This document shows positions 60,258 to 64,000 of a stretch of 64,000 nucleotides of DNA, piece by piece. Position 1 is the first letter of the stretch; every line of letters starts with the position of its first letter. Both the position numbers and the translations under genes were made by a program. The notes below the pieces were generated by a model. It was not told the DNA's origin. It worked only from the letters and a program-made list of their open reading frames with translations, and did no database searches. Source of the stretch: DSWT01 sp035415725 (GTDB lineage: Bacteria; Chloroflexota; Anaerolineae; B4-G1; SLSP01); NCBI GenBank assembly GCA_035415725.1, contig DAOOGN010000002.1, forward strand, positions 54,036 through 118,035, in the 5' to 3' direction.

Positions 60258-61623
60258 CCCGCGCTGCTACGACCCCCGAAGCAGAAGCCTGAATCAAGCC
60301 GCGTGTCACCCCGGCGCCATCCCCACAGGCGAAGAGACCCGCAACCTCGGTTTCCATCGTCGGGGTCAGATGCAGCCGATTGGAGTAAAATTTGGCCTCT
60401 ACGCCGTACAACAAAGTGTGGCGTGAATCCACCCCCGGCGCGACTTTGTCCAGCGCCTCCAGCATTTCCAGGATGTCGCGGACATAGCGATACGGCAGTA
60501 CAAGGTTGAGGTCGCCGGGCGTCGCGCTCGGCAGGGTGGGTTGCACGATGGAACGCGCGAGGCGTTCCGCTGTGGAGCGCCGGCCGGCCTTGAGATCGCC
60601 CAACCGCTGCACGAGGATGCCGCCGCTGAGCAGGTTTGCCAGTCGCGCCACACTCTTGCCATACGCAATAGGCTCGTCGAAAGGTTCGGTGAACTGTTTG
60701 CTCACCAGCAGCGCAAAGTTGGTGTTGTCCGTCCGCCGCTCGGCGAACGAGTGCCCGTTCACCGTCATCACATCACCGGCGAACTCCGTGCTAACCTCGC
60801 CGTAGGGGCACATACAGAAGGTGCGAATCTGATCGTCGAAGGCGGCAGAATAGTAGATGAATTTGGATTCGTACACCAGGCGCGTGATCGGCTCCAGCAC
60901 CGGCGCCGGCAGCTCAACCCGCACGCCCAGGTCCACCGGATTACGAGCCATGGTCAGCTTCAGGTTTTTCGCCGTCGTTTCCAGCCAGGCCGCGCCCTCG
61001 CGTCCCGGGGCGAGGATCACGGCGCCGGCCTCGAGCCGCTCGCCTTTGCGGGTTTCGACGCCGCGCACCTGCCCGTTGTCGGTCAGGATTTTGGCGACAT
61101 CGGTGCGGGTGCGGATCGTGACTCCCCGCGCCAACAAGGCCTCGCGCATAGCGCGCATCATGTCCACGCAATGCTCCGTCCCGATATGGCGAATGGGCAC
61201 GGAAACAAAGTGCAGTCCTGCCAGGGTCGCGCGCCTTTCAAGATCTTCGATTTCGTCCGAGTACATTCCATGGACCTTCTCCGGCGCGCCAAACTGTCGA
61301 TAAATGTCATCGACATAGTGGATCAAGTCTGCGGCCGGCGCGTTCCCCAGGATTTCGGCCAGGTAGCCCCCCACGGCCGGCGACAGCGTGAGTTTACCGT
61401 CGGAGAAAGCGCCCGCGCCGCCCCATCCATCGAGGATCGCACAGGGCTTGCAATGGCGGCACACTCCGCCGCGTTCGCGCAGAGGACAGGTGCGCCGGTC
61501 GATGTCGTCGCCTTTGTCGAGGATCGCCACACGGAGATGTGGATTCTGGCTCAGTTCCAAAGCGGCGAAGATACCGGCGGGACCGGCACCCACAATCACC
61601 ACATCAAAATCGTTCACTTGCAT
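60238..61623 (-). CDS. FAD-dependent dehydrogenase, COG2509-like
   Basis: 461 residues. The N-terminal dinucleotide-binding motif is DVVIVGAGPAGIFAALEL, followed by CRHCKPCAILDGWGGAGAFSDGKL (given in parts), which carries two Cys pairs and the Gly-rich FAD stretch typical of COG2509 proteins. AVILAPGREGAAWL and LFACGDGAGVTRGLIQASASG complete the FAD site. The physiological substrate of this group is undefined. ATG 61623 is the start. It lies between the tRNA methyltransferase gene and the tRNA cluster and is probably transcribed independently. Confidence 0.85.
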   Translation of the reverse strand: MQVNDFDVVIVGAGPAGIFAALELSQNPHLRVAILDKGDDIDRRTCPLRERGGVCRHCKPCAILDGWGGAGAFSDGKLTLSPAVGGYLAEILGNAPAADLIHYVDDIYRQFGAPEKVHGMYSDEIEDLERRATLAGLHFVSVPIRHIGTEHCVDMMRAMREALLARGVTIRTRTDVAKILTDNGQVRGVETRKGERLEAGAVILAPGREGAAWLETTAKNLKLTMARNPVDLGVRVELPAPVLEPITRLVYESKFIYYSAAFDDQIRTFCMCPYGEVSTEFAGDVMTVNGHSFAERRTDNTNFALLVSKQFTEPFDEPIAYGKSVARLANLLSGGILVQRLGDLKAGRRSTAERLARSIVQPTLPSATPGDLNLVLPYRYVRDILEMLEALDKVAPGVDSRHTLLYGVEAKFYSNRLHLTPTMETEVAGLFACGDGAGVTRGLIQASASGVVAARAILHRR

Positions 61624-61692
61624 ACAACCTCCCCCTATCCGTCGGGTATGGAGAAGAAAAGTGTGCAGGGATCAAACAACGAGCAAACAACA

Positions 61693-61723
61693 ATGTAGGT
61701 CGGATGGACCATCCGACCTACAT
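61693..61723 (-). terminator. Hairpin after tRNA-Arg
   Basis: The 15-bp arms ATGTAGGTCGGATGG and CCATCCGACCTACAT surround a single base. On the minus strand the stem is followed by TTGTTGTTTG. It closes the tRNA transcript, though such palindromes also occur as dispersed repeats. Confidence 0.65.
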
Positions 61724-61726
61724 CAG

Positions 61727-61800
61727 TACCCCTGTCAGGATTTGAACCTGAAACCTTTTGGTCCGCAACCAAACGCTCTATCCAGTTGAGCCACAGGGGC
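61727..61800 (-). tRNA. tRNA-Arg (anticodon GCG)
   Basis: 74 nt, full cloverleaf: acceptor GCCCCTG/CAGGGGT, anticodon stem TTTGG/CCAAA around loop TTGCGGA (anticodon GCG, reading CGC and CGU), and T-arm TCAGG-TTCAAAT-CCTGA. The CCA end is not encoded. Confidence 0.9.
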
Positions 61801-61837
61801 TTTATCATCCTTTACGTCTGCTTTGTACAGGCTGGAG

Positions 61838-62011
61838 TACCCCCGTCAGGATTTGAACCTGAAACCTTTTGGTCCGCAACCAAACGCTCTATCCAGTTGN
61901 NNNNNNNNNNNNNNNNNNNNNNNNNNNNNNNNNNNNNNNNNNNNNNNNNNNNNNNNNNNNNNNNNNNNNNNNNNNNNNNNNNNNNNNNNNNNNNNNNNNA
62001 GCCACGGGGGC
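61838..62011 (-). tRNA. tRNA-Arg (anticodon GCG), interrupted by the assembly gap
   Basis: 61838-61899 gives the 3' 62 nt and 62000-62011 the 5' 12 nt. Joined without the Ns they make exactly 74 nt with the same anticodon, and the acceptor pair that differs from the first copy (C6-G67 for U6-A67) changes on both sides together. Confidence 0.75.
61900..61999. other. 100-N assembly gap inside a tRNA gene
   Basis: The run is exactly 100 N, a placeholder length. Its flanks fall at the same internal point of a tRNA-Arg gene, consistent with a collapsed tandem tRNA array or with no missing sequence. Confidence 0.9.
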
Positions 62012-62037
62012 GTGACTGATCTAACCCGTCAAGCAGG

Positions 62038-62128
62038 CGGGGAGGCAGGGATTCGAACCCTGGAGGGAATTATACAACCCCCTAACTGCTTAGCAGGCAG
62101 CCCCAATCGTCCACTCTGGCACCTCCCC
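62038..62128 (-). tRNA. tRNA-Ser (anticodon GCU)
   Basis: 91 nt with the long variable arm of serine tRNAs. Anticodon loop CTGCTAA in stem GCTGC/GCAGT; acceptor GGGGAGG/CCTCCCC; T-arm CAGGG-TTCGAAT-CCCTG; discriminator G; no CCA. Confidence 0.9.
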
Positions 62129-62218
62129 CGTATAACAAATCTTGTGCCGGCTTTCTTGATATAAAAGTACCGTTTATCATGCTGTGCCGTCCGCCCTGCG
62201 CCAGGACGACTGCACGAG

Positions 62219-62303
62219 CGGAGGGAGTGGGATTCGAACCCACGGTGACTTGCGCCACAACGGTTTTCAAGACCGTCGCCATAGGCCGCTCGGCCATCCC
62301 TCC
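62219..62303 (-). tRNA. tRNA-Ser (anticodon UGA)
   Basis: 85 nt with a long variable arm. Anticodon loop CTTGAAA in stem ACGGT/ACCGT; acceptor GGAGGGA/TCCCTCC; discriminator G; no CCA encoded. Confidence 0.92.
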
Positions 62304-62372
62304 AGCATGAGGGGAATCTCCACTCCTTGCAGCGGGAAGTATACCACGCAACGCCGTCTTGTCAACAAAAAC

Positions 62373-62406
62373 AGGCCTGACAGATTTTCCAAAATCTGTC
62401 AGGCCT
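62373..62406 (-). terminator. 16-bp palindromic terminator of serS
   Basis: AGGCCTGACAGATTTT and its perfect complement flank a CC loop. On the minus strand GTTTTTGTTG follows. It lies about 80 nt past the serS stop, before the tRNA-Ser genes. Confidence 0.8.
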
Positions 62407-62484
62407 TGTACTGGTCAACAAGATGCTGGACACGCGGCTAAATTCGTTTCCACCGCTGAGCATGCTGAAGGACGTGTCAGGTCT

Positions 62485-63768
62485 TTACCGCCGGATAACG
62501 TCGATGCCCCCCATCCAGGGACGCAATACGTCGGGAATGACAATCGAGCCGTCAGCCTGCTGGTAGTTTTCCATGAGCGCAATCAGCAAACGCGGCATCG
62601 CCAGGCCGGAGCCGTTGAGCGTGTGGACGAAACGCGGTTTGCCGCCGGGCTCGGGGCGGTAGCGGATGTTGGCCCGCCGCGCCTGGAAGTCCGTCACGTT
62701 ACTGCACGAGCTGACTTCCAGCCACGCCTCCTGACCCGCTGCCCACACTTCGAGATCGAAGCCTTTGGCCGCGCCGAAGCTGATGTCGCCCGTGCAGAGT
62801 TCTACGACGCGGTACGGTATTTCCAGCATCTGTAATAGGCCGGCAGCGTGGTGGACCAGCGCATCGAGTTCGTTGAAACTGGTTTCCGGGGTGGTGAACT
62901 TGTACATCTCCACTTTGTCGAACTGATGCCCGCGCTTGATGCCACGCACGTCACGTCCGGCGCTCATTTTCTCACGGCGGAAGCACGGCGTGTAGGCCAC
63001 ATAGTTCAACGGCAACTGCCCGGCATCCAGGATTTCATCGCGGTGCAAGTTGGTGATGGCTACTTCCGCCGTAGGCAGCAACCACAGATCGTCCTCTACA
63101 TCATGATAGAGGTTCTCCTCAAATTTCGGCAGTTGCCCGGCACCTACCAGCATCTCACGTTTGACGACGAACGGCAGGTAGACCTCGGTGTAGCCGTTCT
63201 GCCGCGTTTGCACGTCCAACATCCAGAAGAGCAGGGCACGCTGCAAACGTGCGCCCGCGCCCTTGAGCACGTAAAAGCGACTGCCGGCGAGTTTCACCCC
63301 GCGCTCGAAGTCAAGGATGTCCAGCGCCGGTCCCAGATCCCAGTGTGGAATGGGCGCAAAGCCTTCCGCCGCAAAGTCGCGCCGTTCACCCCAATAGCGC
63401 ACCACCACATTGGCGCTCTCGTCGGGACCGACGGGGACACTGTCGTGGGGGATGTTGGGAAGCCACATCTGTTTGGCCTCAAAGGCGGCTTCGACCTCAC
63501 GCAGTTTTTCCTCTAAAGCAGCCAGCCGCTCACCGACTTCACGCATTTCCACGATACGGGCCTGACGTTCGTCCTTGTCCTTCATCCGCCCGATCTCTTT
63601 GGAGACGCGGTTGCGTTCCGCGCGCAGGGATTCGACCTCTTGCAGTATCTCGCGGCGCTGCACATCCAGCGCGTAGACTTCATCCGCCAGCGCGGGGTGA
63701 TCGTTGCGCTTGCGCAGTGCCTCCCGCACGCGGTCCGGTTCATTACGAATGAGTTCGATATCCAGCAT
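62485..63768 (-). CDS. serS: Seryl-tRNA synthetase
   Basis: 427 residues, the standard length. The N-terminal coiled-coil arm (residues ~1-110, [20 protein letters not shown], then charged helices) grips the long variable arm of tRNA-Ser. The class II core has motif 2 ([21 protein letters not shown] in parts) and motif 3 ([16 protein letters not shown]). It is followed on the same strand by the two tRNA-Ser genes. No T-box-like leader is visible upstream in 63769-64000. Confidence 0.96.
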   Translation of the reverse strand: MLDIELIRNEPDRVREALRKRNDHPALADEVYALDVQRREILQEVESLRAERNRVSKEIGRMKDKDERQARIVEMREVGERLAALEEKLREVEAAFEAKQMWLPNIPHDSVPVGPDESANVVVRYWGERRDFAAEGFAPIPHWDLGPALDILDFERGVKLAGSRFYVLKGAGARLQRALLFWMLDVQTRQNGYTEVYLPFVVKREMLVGAGQLPKFEENLYHDVEDDLWLLPTAEVAITNLHRDEILDAGQLPLNYVAYTPCFRREKMSAGRDVRGIKRGHQFDKVEMYKFTTPETSFNELDALVHHAAGLLQMLEIPYRVVELCTGDISFGAAKGFDLEVWAAGQEAWLEVSSCSNVTDFQARRANIRYRPEPGGKPRFVHTLNGSGLAMPRLLIALMENYQQADGSIVIPDVLRPWMGGIDVIRR

Positions 63769-63948
63769 ACGTTCTCTCCCTTGAAAATAGCCTCAGAGCA
63801 CCCAGAATTCACAGAGAAAAAACACAAATTCTTTGTGTCCTTCGGGGTGAAAAGTTTTCATTCCACCGCTGGTGAACGCCAGTTAATGTGACATTCCTCT
63901 CTAGTAAATGACCATCCAGAGTCTAGATAGAGTCCACAAAGAAAAAAA

Positions 63949-64000
63949 GTATCTATTCAGGCTAGTAAACCTGACGAAGTAACTTATCCCCTATACCAGG
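63949..64000 (+). repeat. Dispersed repeat R1, copy D (cut by the window end)
   Basis: GTATCTATTCAGGCTAG, ACCTGACGAAG and CTTATCCCCTATACCAGG are nearly identical to copy A. The preceding 63769-63948 shows only a small ACACAAA/TTTGTGT hairpin and no gene. Confidence 0.75.

Overview
This window looks like a draft or metagenomic scaffold from a high-GC bacterium of the phylum Chloroflexota (Anaerolineae/Caldilineae-like). That is an inference. It rests on Pro/Thr-rich secreted proteins, two exported proteins ending in an LPLVA(R/K)NY tail, TPR/STAND/CHAT signalling genes, a CCA-adding enzyme with DHH and CBS domains, and many dispersed palindromic or heptamer repeats. A 100-N gap at 61900-61999 marks it as an assembly. 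Promoters often read TGTTATAAT or TATAAT.

Positions 1-22106 form the accessory part and the most interesting one. A minus-strand set (10975 down to 1) encodes a DJ-1/PfpI-like protein, a membrane-anchored VWA protein with a possible FHA-like tail, a very large tubulin/FtsZ-like protein, a beta-propeller, and a degenerate kinase-like protein with a long helical repeat tail that runs off the window. Diverging from it across about 460 bp, a plus-strand set (11433-22106) encodes a STAND NTPase, a TPR protein in another frame, an ATPase with a winged-helix tail, an APH-like kinase fused to FecR-like, FN3-like and TPR regions, a membrane protein, and a CHAT caspase-like protease with a C-terminal membrane region. 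By eye this block is less GC-rich than what follows. I read it as one two-armed signalling, conflict or cell-suicide system: sensing and switching by STAND/TPR, phospho-signalling by the kinase-like and VWA proteins, a tubulin-like scaffold, and membrane-bound CHAT proteolysis as output.

Positions 22257-37032 are mostly metabolic and translational: a DUF2723-type membrane glycosyltransferase, transketolase, a methyltransferase, a hypothetical protein, the CCA-adding enzyme, cysS, a TIGR00266/AIM24 protein, a rhodanese lipoprotein, a sugar isomerase-like protein and an MFS exporter. Positions 37067-45644 hold two exported proteins, a GH10 xylanase lipoprotein and a 2246-residue multidomain protein with a PHP phosphoesterase domain. 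They are followed by a WYL regulator and a large hybrid histidine kinase (47118-51251).

Positions 51248-54484 hold a LarA-like gene abutting the 3' remnant of an HpcH/HpaI aldolase, a protein joining an N-terminal DNA-binding-like region to a DnaA domain-I-like module, and a repeat-rich gap where a MITE-like element has inserted into a dispersed repeat. Positions 54485-63768 hold an exported TIM-barrel hydrolase, prs, a histidine phosphatase, a zinc-ribbon protein, two DarA/PII-like proteins, the tRNA m1A methyltransferase, a COG2509-like flavoprotein, a tRNA cluster (Arg, Arg split by the gap, Ser, Ser) and serS.
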